From Burhinus oedicnemus (Eukaryota > Chordata > Aves > Charadriiformes > Burhinidae): a DNA stretch of 64,000 nt. Position 1 is the first letter of the stretch. Every line of letters begins with the position of its first letter. This document shows, piece by piece, positions 47,899 to 62,748 of this stretch. Location: the NCBI GenBank assembly GCA_008921705.1, contig VFFE01008422.1, forward strand, positions 3,101,820 through 3,165,819, read 5' to 3'. The translations under genes were made by a program, and so were the position numbers. Below the pieces are notes generated by a model. The model ran no database searches. It was not told the origin of the DNA and saw only the letters and a list, made by a program, of their open reading frames with translations.

Positions 47899-50800
47899 GA
47901 AGCCTTCCATTAGATGAAACGTTCGTCGAAGAGAGTCAAGAAGAGTTTGGTCGGAGGCCATCAAATTCTGAAATCATAATGCAGCTTAACCTAATTAATA
48001 ATCTGTGAACTGTCTTTTAACAACGTTAAAAAAAAAAATTCTAGAATTTTAGAGAGTTTTAAACGCTGCCTAGTTTTTCTGGGAACAGAATGGCTGAACT
48101 CTTCCATAAGCTTTGAAAGCTTTTGGGATGCTTTGGGTGGGAACCAGGTTCCTGTGGATTCCAAAAAACTTTTATTTTCCATCATCCTCCCAGCCTAAGA
48201 AGAATCAGGCTTAACTACTGAAGAATCAGAGCCCTTTTGACTTGATGGTAGACTCAAGAACCCTCAGAATCCAAGTGGGAAGATCTTTGCTTGATCTGAA
48301 TTTGAAGGAGGAATGACATCTTGCCTCTGAGCCTGATTTTCAACTGACATTTTTAAATGTTGGGATCAATCAGCCAGTGCTGCTTTAACTTTCCTTTAAC
48401 GGAATAATTAAGGGGACTTTATTACTTTATTAAAGGGTAACTTTAATTGGTTCCCTGGCCAATTTGTCTTTTCCAAACAAGTTGCTATAAAGCTGATACA
48501 GAAATTATTTAAAATTAAGAGAAACGGAGGCCTCCTGCCAATGTGTTTGTTGAATGATGTGGTTGCAGCATTTATGAAATGTCATGCTTACAGGAACCAA
48601 ACATCAATCTTTTAACAATTTCAATAAAACAGCAATAAGGTTCAAATTTAGGTTATCTACATCAAAATTTGGTTTATATTCAAGTGAATCCTTGCATACA
48701 TCAGGAAGTGGTGAATAAAGCTCAGCTTTTAAGGGAAATGCTCCAACTACTATTGAACTAAAACTCAAGATCTGTCAGATATTTCTACTTTTTACTTTCA
48801 GAGAGAGTGACTGCTGATCAACGTATTTAACTTCTACGAGCAGGCTTACAGTGAATCTTCTTAGAATTGAAACATATGTAAAAAGTAAATGAAAAAAACT
48901 GTGTTTAAAATAAATTAAATCAGTAGTTCAACTTGAGCAAAATCCAAAAACTAACTGAGGTTTTAAGGTTTGATGGGGAAGTTTTTTGTGGTAAAATTAA
49001 TTAATTTTTTCATAGCTCAGTCTCAATTCATTATTAGATTTTCTTCCTATGAACAAAAGTCTTCATTTTTACCACTGTAGTTACATCCCTTTTGTAAGTA
49101 AATGATCTATGTGTCAAGGGATGATAAAGTACTGAGGAAGAAAAAGACTCTAATAAATGTGCTTGGAGAGAAGAGTCACAGCTATTAACCTGACATTCCT
49201 TTAAAACAGATACGACTTTCTGTCATGTAAGACGAGACTCTTCTTCACAGATTTGGTTTGGTCACAGCTAGAGAGAATACTAAATGAATCATACTACTAT
49301 TGCAGAAATTTAAACCCTTCTCCTCCCACTCTTGTATCTTCCCTCCTCCCTTTCACACACACATACAAAAACAGTAGTCCTCAGCCTTTTGGTAGACAAA
49401 GTATAGCATTTTTTTCCCTCCATAGTTTCCATGTAGGTAGAGGAAATCTCTACAACAGACAGGGAAGTTAGGTACTCCAAAATACATGTTTTCTGCATTA
49501 TTTCCTTTATATGGACTTTGAAACATGAGAGGCTTGATAAGCAGCTTAATTTGCAAATACATGACATTCATTTCCATCCTGAGAATCTTTGCTTTAAAGG
49601 AGGTAAAGAAGCATATAAGACACGTGCTGTCTGTGTAATGTGCTTTGAAGCTTTCCAGGGGAACCAAAGAATAATATAAAAAAAGTACACAGCAGGAAAA
49701 AAAAAACAATGCAAGAAATCTTGGAAAAAAAGGCATGGCATCCCAACTTATTAACAGCTTTTGAAGAAGATAGGGAAGATCAGTTCTTTGAAAGATTTAA
49801 TACTGAGAGGAGAAAAAAAAAATTATGAAATACTGATAGATTTTTTTAAGGAAGCCAAGTTTATTTCCATTCAAGATGGAAAATATGATGTAGACAATCT
49901 TGTGTGATTTTGCTTCCAGTAATTTTGGATTAATTAGCAAATATTACAGACTATTTTAAAGTTACATAATGAGCATAATGCCTCATTCTGTTTTGATTTT
50001 CCATAGTATTTACATAATTTTTACTTTGTATTTATTATTCTAATTTGTTGTATGTACCTAACTTGGTAGAATGATTTACTGTATTTTAGTGATCTCAGAT
50101 ATGGTGGTCTAAGGATACAAATTAGGCTGCTATGATAGCGATATTTATCCAGTAAGCTTCTAGTAGGATGATGAATACAGAAATAAATAGCAACCTGTAG
50201 ACTACTTGGTGCACTTAATCTCACACATTAGCACATCCACCTTTATAAAACCAGCAACCATCTAAAACATATGCTTGTGTAAAGGCCTCAATTACTTTAT
50301 ACACAGCTGCACTTGCAACTCAACCTTAGAAGGAATTTACAAAATAAGGGCAACACAAGGAGAATACTGTTTGAGAGGCTCAGCACTGCATTAAAAAGAA
50401 AAAAAAAATATATAGTTAATACAATATGAAGTGATAACTCATACAGTTATTTTATACAACTCTTTTGAAAATTCTATGAGAATTCATTAAATGTATTTAA
50501 AGAAGGTTTGGATGTCGGATAAACCCCCTTTCCCCACAGCCCAATGAGACCCATCAGGGCTAGGCTTCCAGGAGACCATACAACAAATGGAACCAGATTG
50601 CACCAGAACAATGGATCAAAGACTTATTTGCAGATCTTCACAATCACTTCAATAGGTGCCTTCCACAGCTGAACCACCAAAATACAGGAATTCTATATAC
50701 GCACTTAGCAGAATGTGATATACTCCATTTCATCCATCATACATCTTTGTGGAAATAGTGTGGGTTAAACTGGACAAATACTGCTCATCAGAATTGAATG

Positions 50801-53800
50801 AGTCAATGAAGGATGGAGACATCTATTTAACAGTAGTGTATTTTTCACAAAATAACTATCCTTTGTGCCTTAGTCTTTTTCTTCTGAGGAGATTAAAAAA
50901 AATACCTTCAAAAACAAACTTGGGAGCAAACATTCACACAAGGGGACTAAAAATCCCTAACTAAATTTAATAAAAATACTGGATTTTGACATGTCTCTCT
51001 CTATATGCATGATGTAAAATTTCACTGCAGATAATTACTGCTAGCACTCACTTTTACTCTATCCCTTGCTAACATTTGCCAGACCCTTAGTGCAGAGCAT
51101 TGTTTATTCTCTAGTTTTTCATGTTTATTAGTACAATTCAATTAAATTTAGAGTCAATGTTCTTAGCTTGATGTGTGGTATTTCTGTTTGATTTTGCAGA
51201 AGAGCTTCATCTAGTTCATCTGGTTTGGTTTCTCCTCCAACTCGCTGTTATGTTGGTAAATGCAATGACAGAAATTACTTTGTATATAAATACCTGTTGG
51301 CGTTACTGTGACTGAACATTGTTGTGGACCTAAGTGCCAAGACAAAGACTGTTAAGGCTTTCCCATGATTCTTGTGCCAGACTTAACGAGACTACCACAC
51401 ATATTGATTATTTACGTAATGAAATTCTCTAATCTACAGTCTAAAAATAAGTCTTTTCAGTCTGTTTATATTTAATAACACTGTTGGAGTAATCAGCCTG
51501 AGCACTCTTCCATAGCTTGGAGCCAACACATAGCAGCCAGACAACATATATTTATATACAGGTAGTATTCAGTATAAAGATGCCATTGTAAATCTTGATG
51601 TGAATTAAGAGAGCTCATTAACTTGCAGGGATTCTCAGCACCTGCATGTTAAATATTTTCTGTCTTTTGTAACTTGAAGGTGAAATATATATCTAGCATT
51701 TAGGTTTCAATTAAAGAAAGCAGATTGTTAATGTTCACCCAAACCTCCAAGTGACAGTATTTAGTGGTCATTATCATTGCAGATCAATGGTTTCTTCCGT
51801 TCCTTTCTGTGCGTTACCTTTGCCTTTTAAACATCTTGAATGTTTCCCTGTACTGTATATTTTTAAAATAAAAATTCACGTGAACATCTCACAGTTAAGT
51901 GGATGGTTCTAAAATGCATTTCCTCAGTCTTCCATGAACATATATTTTTGGCCTGTACTGAGCAATGGTTGACAAGACTTCAGTGTGCTGTTTCAGATCT
52001 AACATCTCATGACACAGAGTTGATTAGTTTACTCTTTTATACTATTTTCTACACCTTGCAGACCATATAATACAGGTGGTTACAAAACAACCTATTGTGT
52101 TTTAAACAAACCCAAAGGATTTTCATTTAGGTGTTTCACTGAGGAAAACATATTCCTGTCTAAGCAGAACTAGAATTTCACTTTAATTTTTTGTGAAGGT
52201 TTTATTTTAACTCTCCTCTACAGTGATATAAAAGTATATAATCTGAAATCAGGTGATCATTAGAAAGAATAAATAATATCCCATGGAAATTGAATCAATA
52301 TTGAAAAATATAGGAAAGTTGCCTCAAACAGTTTTGGCTTGACTTTTTAATGAATCAAATGAATCTGAAATAAGCTAACCAGCCTCCCAGCAAAGATACT
52401 GCAGAAAGAAAATTGTTTGAAAAATACTGGGGCAAATTGTTCCTATTAATTTTTGATCTGGAGGGGATTTGTTTTCATTAGGAAAGCAAAATAAATTATA
52501 AGTTCATACTGTTAGGAGATGTTTAGAATTAACCTGCAAAAAAGCTTACCATGCAATGAAGTCTTAACTGCTTGCACAAGTCATCAGTCTTTGCAACAGG
52601 ATAATATCTGAGTATCTTACATTTTAAGACATAGTTTGTTGTGTACTGTAGCAAGAGTGAGGAAAGTGATCCTTGAAGTTACCTGCCTGTGGTTCCAGAG
52701 AATCCAAAGGTATCATCTTCTCCATCAGGTAGGTAGAAAATAAATCTTTCTTGTGTAAACAACTAATAAATGAGAGGACTCAAGTGACATGGACTGGCCA
52801 AGTAGCAACATCAACATGCACTGTGAGTGGGAAGAGGGAATGGCAAATGGGGATTTAGGTTGCAGCTGCATCTTCATCAGTAGTGGGGCTTCAGCTATTG
52901 CTGCCTCGCTCTTTGCATGTTGTTCTCACTATCTCACCACCTCATACACAGTATTTGCACAGCAGTTTGTGAATAGTGTCAGGACTGCTGCAGATTACAC
53001 ACAGACATGCATGCATACATGCCTACTGAAGAAGTTTGGAGCCAGCAATTGTGTGAACTAGCACCGCTGCTGAAAATTCTTGACAAACGACTCTTTATTT
53101 AGCTAGAGAAATGTAGTAGAAAGGTTTAGGTTGATACTAATGGGAGCTTCTGGGTGTGGAAGCACCAGGGCAACAAACAGCAGCAGAGGAGATGTGGGCA
53201 TGGAATGTGTTGATGACACCTAAATTAGGAGGTCATCAAGATCTTGTGAAGTCTCTGTGCATTTTCCCAGGGCACCCAGATTGGGAGTCAAAGGACAATG
53301 AGTAAATCCGAGCGATTCAGAGAGGTGGGACAGGATGAAGGGACTTACCATTTTCATCTCCTAAGAGGAAAGAAAAGGTACATCCAAAATCAGCATTTCA
53401 CCAATAACCTAAAAAGGGACCTAGGAGAAGTGTTGAGGGTTGATAGTCTGTGTACCTTGTCCTCTGCATCATTGAGGAAGTGTGAATGCTGTAAAGAGAC
53501 CTGGCTGTGCGCTTAGTGGCACGTGATGCTTGACAGAGCTCTTGGACACACGCTTCTTCGTGCTTGTCAGTATGGATATGACAGTGTGGGTGAAATTTTA
53601 TTGTAAGATAAAACCACCTTTCCATCCTGTAAGGTCTCATTTTGAGCTTTGCTGCCAATTCTGCAATATTACTTCCTATATAGAGATCTATGTAGCAAAG
53701 GGAATGTTGAAAACAGAAAGAATGTAAGTGGAAACAAGGCTACCTAAATAAATTGGGGGCCTCTTTTATGAGGATGACTGTTACTTCGCTTGACTGGAAT

Positions 53801-54173
53801 ACAGCTCTCTTAAGGCTTCTCCATTAAGTCTTAATTGCTGTGAAAGTGCTGTTGAAACACAAATGTGTGTTCTAGCATGATGATTAATAAAACTTGTCTA
53901 ACCAACAATACTGTTAAAAAGGGGGTGCTGACTCAGCACAAAAGGGTTGTGGTTAAAGCCTTTCATTGAGACAGAAGCAGATCACATTATCTAGCCACAA
54001 GATATCTATGTACTTCAGATAAGGTGTGTGATGTGTTGTCATATTCTTTATGCTAATGTATCCCTATTGCAGTGTAACCAGCTGCTTGAAAATTTGCTTT
54101 AGCTGATTATAATGGAAATACAAAATATGTGGGAACAGCCATATTATGAAGAGCCACTTTTGGCAGGTGAGGT
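47899..54173. other. No gene recognised
   Basis: AT-rich sequence with scattered short open frames. One possible plus-strand donor (CATCAG|gtaggtag near 52729) with a nearby acceptor would define a 30-bp exon, but nothing else supports it. No LINE or LTR was recognised here. Confidence 0.35.
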
Positions 54174-54227
54174 AAATTCAGCATGATTTACAGGGCACCT
54201 AAATTCAACATGATTTACAGGGCACCT
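54174..54227. repeat. Two-copy 27-bp tandem repeat
   Basis: The unit containing catgatttacagggcacct occurs twice with a period of 27 bp. The second copy differs by one base. Confidence 0.9.
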
Positions 54228-54381
54228 ATTCTTTTCCTTCACAAGTAAGGTCATTTTTTGCCATCTGTGTATGCATGGTTTTAATTAAGTGATATCTAAA
54301 CTTATGCTTTACACCCCAGTAAGCAGTTTTCTTCAAGGTGGATGGGCATGCTGTAGTTTTAGCCAGCCAAACACTCCTCTG

Positions 54382-54662
54382 AGGTGGACAGCAAAAGGAC
54401 AGGAGGCAGCAGTCATAAATTACAGCAGTGAAAATTCTGGCTGGGCATAGCCAACAACTTGCTCCTGGTGCAAGGGGTCAGGCCCTGGAACGAGCTGCCC
54501 AGAGACAATGTGGATTTTCCATCTTCAGAGATTTTTCAAAACTGAGCTGGAGAAGTCCCTGAGGAACCCCGTCTAACTCTGAAGTTAGCTCTGCTTTGAG
54601 CAGGTAATTGGTCTATGTGACCTTCAGAGGTCCCTTCCAACCTAATTTTTTCTACAATCCTG
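54382..54662 (+). mobile_element. CR1 LINE 3' tail
   Basis: A 5'-truncated CR1 in plus sense. It contains aaaaggacaggaggcagc, ctggaacgagctgcccagag, gagatttttcaaaactgagc and the tail gaggtcccttccaacctaat. The terminal repeat is degenerate (ttctacaatcctg). Confidence 0.85.
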
Positions 54663-57600
54663 TTAAGAATTGTAGAAAATGTTCTTTAATGTCTTCATCC
54701 TGCTTCAAGGCTGAGCATTCTCTGTGGAGGTGATTCTTAGCTTTCCTAAACAACTTTTGAAAAGTCCTCGTATGAAAGCATGAGACAGAAACACTATTTC
54801 CCTATGAATCAAGAAGTATCAGGGAAATGTCACCCTACAATTTTCTAGTAAAGTCAAAACAGTGCTAATGTTAAAAGAAAAATAAAAAGAGTAAACAGGA
54901 AAGTTGTTATCTACACTGTAATTAGCTAATGTGTACCAAATATCTTGTCCAGAAATATTTTGGAGTATTAAACTGGACTCTCCCATGAATACAATCAAGA
55001 TGTAACATGCATTTTTTTCTGTAGACAGCTGTTCCTTCTGCATCTTTCTAGAAAAGCGTTCACTTCAGCAGGCTCTAGGAGCAAGCCGGAGTAAGCATCC
55101 CACTATAGGCAACCACATTAGTTGATCAGAAAAGATAGTTCTTCCATAATGTAGCACCTCTTTTCAACACGAGTTTGGGGACCAGTTACATTCTTCTGCT
55201 CTGAGTTGCATAAAACTAAGGGCTTGGCTTCACCTCAGCTGGTAGTGTAGCATGAGATACAGAGGAAAATAAGAACGAATGCAATTAATTATACAGGTGT
55301 TTTTAAAGATACAGTGCTAATGCAGTTAATCTGCATATGTTAAAATAACTGTAATTATGTTGTTACTGGTACCATATAATTCCAAAGTCACAGCACAAGC
55401 TTGTTGAAAATGCAATATCTAAATGAGTAAGAGTTTGCAATTATTTGTGAATTTCATCCAGAACCTGTTACTAACACTTATGTGTAAGGAGTTATATTCT
55501 CCCTAAGTCATTGACTTCAAAACCATCATAATCCTGTGATGAACAGGGTTTAGTAAATATACCAAATCAGACAATTCTCACACGGGCCTGAATCATTTCA
55601 GATTTTCATTATGTATACGTTCCCAGCAACGCAGGGAAGTTTGCATTTTTATGTTGCTGCTATGTTGCTTGAGATTCAGTGAAAGAAATGTGAATTGGCC
55701 GCACATCTCTAAAATGGAGGGTGCAGAAAACACTGGTTAATTGACACTTCATTCTGTATTTGTATGATCTTTAATTGTTTGATTAATGTGGCTCAGTAGT
55801 GAGGGTGGGATGGAAGAAAGGGACAAAACTTTATTTAAAGGATGGAATAGAGACCACTTCTCTGATTTTAAAACTTCCTTGTTATGCTCAGTATAACATG
55901 ATATACCTATTACCTTACGTAAGAGAAGGACATGCGCTGGTAGTAAAACTGGATTGTAATGTTTCTTGAGAATCAGCCTGAAAAATAGATGCTTTTTACA
56001 GACACACAGGGTTAATGGATAAAAAACTTTCAAGCATCAAATAAGCAGGTGTGACATGCTGGAGCAGGATACCTCTTAAATGACTTTAGTGAATAGATTC
56101 GAAGGGCACTGAGTACATCTAGATGGGGAAACCTTAAAAGCATTTCACTGGTCCAGACTACATCCCAACTGAATGAGACCCAAGGGCATCCTTCTGCGTA
56201 CCCTGGATTCTTTTGCAGTACAAAATCTGTGTAGTTGGGCAGGAGGAAGCCAGCTACGTTTTTGTACCTCCTGTGGTCTGGACGACTAGTGAACCAGAAC
56301 TATAGAATGGCCTACAAAGTGCTTCTACTGTGTAGTTAAACACTGGAAACAGATTTGCGATGGCCATACACAATGCCTTTCCAGTCTTCTCAAGTGGCTT
56401 GCCTAAGAAGTACTGCTACTCTTCCAAATCTGGGGGTGGATAGAGTTTATGCTCCAGCGATCTTTAATGAAAAAATAACCTCTTCAGAGATGTGGTTGTC
56501 TTCATTCTTTCATACCTTGATGCTCAGAATTACTGATTTTGTCTGTGGAGGGCCTGGCAGCCTGAGGTTAGGGCCAAAAGAGCCTACAGCTGCCTCTTAC
56601 CTTCCTTCTCATGTACATGTATGTACAGAGAACCAATTTCGCAAATCTGTATTAGTTATTAGGAGTGATAACTCACTGTGTCCCTAATGGATCTTAGGTG
56701 GAGAGCTGTGGATCTCTCTCTTTTCCTCTCTCATAACAGCAAAGCCAGCAAAGGACATAACCTTTAAAATTAGGTATTATTGGACATTTAAAAGTTTGGT
56801 TTTCAAATGACCAAATTGACAGTATTAGTTTAGATACAGTACAGTTTAAAGGGTTTTACTGTAGAGTAAGCCAGATAAAACTTTGTTTTTCTTCTTAAAG
56901 TCTTTCCTGACTGAATTTTGTGTCTACATTACCTTGACTTTGGTATTTGCAGTGTAAGACATGCCCTTGTTTTACATGGTGGTGTGACTTTTTGAGAGCT
57001 TTCTACCAACAATAATCAAAGACCTGATTGACTCTATAATTGTATTGCTGATTAAATGGGATAAGTGAAAAAAAAAAGGGGGGGTGGAAACAATGCAGCC
57101 AGTGACCTGTATGCTTAAGCAAAATGTTGTTGATAGATAAAAAATGACTATGGCTCTGCTGTTTCATTCTACAGCCACTCCACCCATTTGCTGTTTCTTG
57201 TAACTTGGATAGTGATATGAGGAAATTAGGTCAAGTCGTAATAAACAGAAACTATTCATATTTATGTCTACCTCAAAAAATCATGTACTTCTCTGTATAA
57301 AAAAGGCAAGTTGAAGAGTACAATCAAAGAAGCACCTTTGGAAGCATAGTAATGAACAGATCCATTTCCATGAGTAAATGGATATTTACATGGCTTTGCT
57401 ATTTTGATAACCAGGACTACTACTTAAAGTGATTCAGAAGGCGAAGTGAAAGAGGAGCTATTCTGTGTTCAGTATTATTACAGTAAGAAGATTAGTATAA
57501 AAACAGGAACCATCCAATGGAAAGTGCGTTAGGAGGTGCCTGACAAGTTTAAACAGGGAATTTACTGATCAGGAACAAAAAGTAGATGCCACAGTCCTCC

Positions 57601-60600
57601 AGTCTACCTGTCACCAAATTTGAAAACTCTTACAAAGCAAAGAACCTGAAAATTTGCACCCTTCACCTTTTTGCTTATACAACCAGAGTATGCAGGAATT
57701 AAAATATGTAATAGAGCTAACACTGTTAATTTTCAGGTTCTTTGTGATCACACTATTAAATAGTTACGCGTTACAGAAAGCAGGTTTGTGATACTTCAAG
57801 AAAAATAGTTGGAAACACTTCATGTTACAAAATACATACAATTACGTTGGAAGATGGAGAAGACAGGGAACTGATGGTGGGGGCTTGGGATGAACAGTAA
57901 AGAAAATTACGGAGGTCTGTACACTTCAAGGGTATCTACAGAAATCTTCAATCTTCCTTTAAGTCACAAATGAATTGACATACATGACATATATTTACAT
58001 GATACCAGAGTTAAAAGTGGCACTAAGAATATAAGCTACTATGTATTTCAAAGTAAGATACATATTAATGTGTTTTACACATGGCTATTAAAATAGAACC
58101 GAGAAATGTCAAAGGTAAGAGAGAGCCATAGGAAGAAAAGAACTGCCTAGTATGGCAGGAGTATAGAGCATGATTTTCCTAATTTGGCAGATAGCTAATA
58201 TTTCACCAGATATATTCTTTTACTTCAATTTAATCTCACTAGCTGAATATTTACATTTCTTCAGACAATATGGCTTGTACACCATGCTTCACAAATAACA
58301 GTGGAGGGATGTATTCCTGCCTTGCAAACCCACTGTTGTCTGAGAAATGGAGAGCTTGCCACGGCATGGTATGTATGAGTTGTGAGACACAAAGGCATAT
58401 ATTTTTGTTGCAGTTCTACTGTGCCAGCTATTTCAACCCAGCTAGCCAAACCAGCTCAATTCTGAAAACAGTTTGTAGTCATTTTATGCGTATATTCTGG
58501 TATCAACAGGACTATTCACGGTATTGCACTTGCAGGATTGGGGGCTCTAATTTTATGTGAACCAATACTATATGCTTACTCCATGAAACTCTTGTTGACT
58601 TCGGACATTTTTGCTGAAAGCAAGATCAGGCGCTGATTCCCCCTGCACACATTTACTAGTTCCTCTTTCTGCTTTTCTCTGATACTGGCTACGTCTCCAA
58701 TAGGGAGTTCAAGCAATCATTCTGTAAGGGGTAAATCTTGTCTTCAATGAAAAGGTTTTTTTCTTGTTTGCAGAGAGGGATGTTCTTCCATGACTCATGA
58801 TGCAGGCATTATTTTTTTAAGGATTTGAAATTAACACCTCAAATGTTTGTTACTTGCAAGAACAGAAGAAAATAGTTTTGTGAGTCTGGGAAATTTGAGT
58901 GAAGAATGGAGGAAGTCCTGCCTGATTAGGAACAGATGAAATTTTATTGCTGTTTCACATAGACATTTGTCACAAAGAAAACTGAGAGAATCATACTCCA
59001 CTTGTGTGAAACAAAATAGTACTAAGTTGTCACAGCTGTAGTATTGAAAACCACAGTGTTTTTTTGTTCACCTCAAACAACTTTAACACTACAGAGATCA
59101 ACAATCTCATAGGTGTTTCTGGGTGATTTCCAAGAAATGGCAGAACACAAAATATCCCTGATACCACTGTCTTAAAAAGATTCTGTGGATAAAAGTCCAC
59201 CCCAGGCAGAAAGCGTCCAGAGGATCTCCACAGCCTTAAGCAGTCAAGGAATAAACACAGAAAAATAAAACAACAACAAAAGAAGCAATGGATTTCTCAA
59301 AACTTAATCTACTACAAGGGCTTTATGACAAAAGCACTGTCATACAAGAAAGTTTTTGTTACTTCCCTTTGCTTTTGTGTTCTTCTACAGTGCTGTTTTA
59401 CAGCAATGAGGTGTTCCTAGAGCATGAAGGAAGCAAAGCAGGCAAGTCTGATTTGTTTTCGCAGATGCATGAAGCAGCATATATTAATAAAACCACCAAC
59501 AAAAAAAGACCTGAATTTCTTAATGAACTACTTTAATTGCCTCTTAGGAGGGCAACATTTAAAAGGAGTTAAGTAGTGACTGCGGGTCTTTAAGGTATTT
59601 AGCACTCATGTTCTCCTTCAGGATATAGGACTATGACAGAGGAGTGTGAAAATGACCCTTGTGCTTAATCTGTATCTTGGCAGTCCCTTGCATGAACTCT
59701 TTTGGCATACAGAGGAGAGCAACCGAAACCTCTTTAGCTTGCCTCTAAGCTCTATCTCCACCTGTAATCCAGATGATAAGACTCCAAACTGTGGAGAAGG
59801 TTGTCAAGTTATGAGAGTCATTAAAAAACATCTATGAGAGACCACTTTTACTGTAGATGTAGTCTTTATTCTTATAACTGAATCCTAAACTTGGTGAGTG
59901 CCATATGGTTTGCTCCACACGGAATTTTTTGAACAAGACTGAGGGTCTCGTCTGATGCCATCCCTCAGGACTCACAGGAAATATATGAATGGACGCAGTG
60001 TGGCTGTTCACTGCTTTTCAGTTAAGGAAATTCTACTGAAGCATGTGTCAATCTAATTTGCATCTGCAGTAAATAAGCTCCAGGAATATCTCAATGAGTC
60101 AGCCAATTAATATATGTTGCCATTTACAACCAGCAGTCCATTTTGAAAATCTGAGATAAAATCCTTTGAATCTTCTGCAACCAAGTGTGTCAGGTGATTT
60201 GTGAATGGATTGCATTCTATAGAGATAATTATTTGTGCTTGTTTGATACCTGAGGTATACAGCACAGTGTCTTGCCCCTGAATTAAGTCTTGGGGAAAAC
60301 ATCAACAGAGATTCATTCTGACTGACAATGAACTGTGATACTACTGATGAGATTAATGTAGGGCAGGTCTCACTTTTTTACTGTCTTTACAACAAAACCA
60401 AAGGAGGATTTGCCACAAATGCTTGTTTCTGATTTATTCTTTGCTGAATTAATTGAATCTAGAAATGAAATACTAATAGATGATCTAATGAGCAATTTAT
60501 TAATGGCTGGTTGAAAGACTGGTTCCATTAATGAAAATAATAGCAGATTTTGTCTGTTGTGTTATGGTAATCTGGCTCATGAGTGAAAATACTTCAAATA

Positions 60601-62748
60601 ATTTTTAGGAGTCCCTCTGAACTATTTGATGGAAGAAGAAAAACCAGTGTCCTCAGAGCAGAGACTAGGAATCTAGACTCTAGCAGTCTGAATTTCTGCT
60701 AAATTAGCTCTTATACGTCTTGCAGATGGTTCTAGTTGCTTTAAAGACATAGTCCAAAATATTTGGGATGGAATTTCAGATGGAATTCAGCCTCAATTCT
60801 AACGCCCCTCTTCTACTAGTAATTCTTTGGACTGTCAAAATCAGCTTCTGTCCACTAGAGTCACACAGACCTAATGCAATGTACCTTTGTTGGAGCTAGG
60901 AAAATAACCTGTGTCTGGTCTTGCTTTAAGCTCTAAAAAACTAGGAATCAGGGGAATGGTATGAATATGTATATAAGATATAACCCAGACTAAGAAAATA
61001 TTTGCTGTGGACGTGAATCTTCCTTCTTTAAAAGTACTTGACTAGATTTCTTCCTTAGATGTGAAGAGTCCATATTCTTCAGGAGAAGGAGTCAGTTACT
61101 CATAAGAAGTGTGGTTTTGTGTATCTTCTAGAGGCTATTCGAGAGTATAGGAATTTGCAGTAGGAATATTAACACTTGTGTGAATGAAGTATGAACATAA
61201 TTTTGTGAAAGCACAAGAAGAAATGGCAGAAGAAAGGTTAGAAAAATGTATCAATACGTATCAATAGTACCTAGAGAAGCAGGTCATCAGCATCAAAGCA
61301 CATGGTAGAAGCATTTCTCAAGCTCAGGAAAACAAAGACAGGTTGAAGCCACTGAGAAAAGACGGAAGGACGATGAAGAGCAGAGCTGGGGTGTTAAGGC
61401 TCCCAGAAAAATGAGACAAAAAATAAGTGCCTTGGCAAGGTTGCCCACGGACTCACAACAGATGACATAAGGTGAAGAGACCAAAAGATCTAATTCTTTA
61501 ATATCCTAGTGGGTAGGTACCAAAGGCATGTCTGAAAAACACTTGCTTATTATCAGTCATGGTAACCCAGAATACATGAGAAGGACTTAAGATTTGATTA
61601 CACACAAGAAACTTTGGCCAGACAAAGCGGATATGCATGTCCTGTGGGTTGTGTGTATGAAAATCGAGTATGAAAGGATAAAAATCGCTGAGTGCAATCA
61701 TTGTTGTTTAAAATAAAATCACCTTCTCTACTGTCTCACATTTAATTTGTTACATGAGTTGCTACAGAAAAGATTTAAGACATAGTTAAGCTGGTTGGCT
61801 TGTCTGTTGGTATCCCCAATAGACATGTGGCTGTCATACGGGCATGCCAGTCTCATGAGGGTATGGTCTTAGAAGGACTGATGCTCACCCAGCTGTATGT
61901 GTTATACCATACATTGCTACATAGCTAACATTTGAATTGCAGTCCTGATCAGAAATTGATTAATAAACTCATATGCTATATGTGTTGTCATCACCTTGAA
62001 GGATATGCTTGCATTCTTGACTGTGAAAGTGGTACAAGAGATCACAGAGCTGGGGATTATTTTGATGCTCTTCCTTGTTCACACCACAGACTCCCAGTTT
62101 GTTTGGTTGGGGTTTCTGTTGGTGGTGGGGTTTTTTTGTTTGTTTTTTGTTTGTTTGTTTGTGTTTGTTTTTGTTTTTGTGGGGTTTTTTGTTGTTGTTT
62201 TCTGGTAGTATCAGATTCCTGGTAGGAAGATAAAAAAGAAATACTTTGTGAAGTATTAGTAATGTGAGAAGCTGAAAATATTTGACAGCTATTAATTCAA
62301 GATTTGTGTTAAGAAAGCTTTAATGATGGGCTGATTTGAATTGTTTCTGAAGTGATTTCAGATGAAATAATGCAAAACTTTTGACTCTGTTCACTTCGAA
62401 TTAGTTTTATCTGATGGTCAGAGGTGGATCCACAGCCATTTATCTAATTGTCAGATGGTATGAAATATGCTGATTGTTCAATAAAATTTACCAGTTAAAC
62501 AGTCATGTTACAGTTGGGAATATCATGTGTTTGTGCACCAAAAATAAAAGTTAACATTTCTTCCTTGGTAACATCTACTATTAAGCTAGCTAACAAAAAG
62601 TTTTAGTAATTTCCTACTGATTCTTAGATGTAATGTGAGACCTCTAGCAGTTTAAGAAAGATACCCTACATCAACTATATGTTACCAGATACAATTTTTT
62701 TTTACTTCACATCTGAAGAACAGTGTGTAAATAAAGAATCATTAACTG
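54663..62748. other. No gene recognised
   Basis: AT-rich. The longest open frames (56355-56687 and 58270-58560 on plus, 55749-56033 on minus) show no domain, low-complexity bias or splice support. A short A8-G7 run is at about 57068-57085. Confidence 0.35.
62095..62205. repeat. GT-rich low-complexity tract
   Basis: G/T-only stretch on the plus strand made of gttt, gtttt and tgg units. The open frames across it are compositional artefacts. Confidence 0.9.

Noticed and set aside
61932..62225. Plus-strand frame rich in Phe, Val, Cys and Gly
   Set aside because: Produced by the GT-rich low-complexity tract at 62095-62205.
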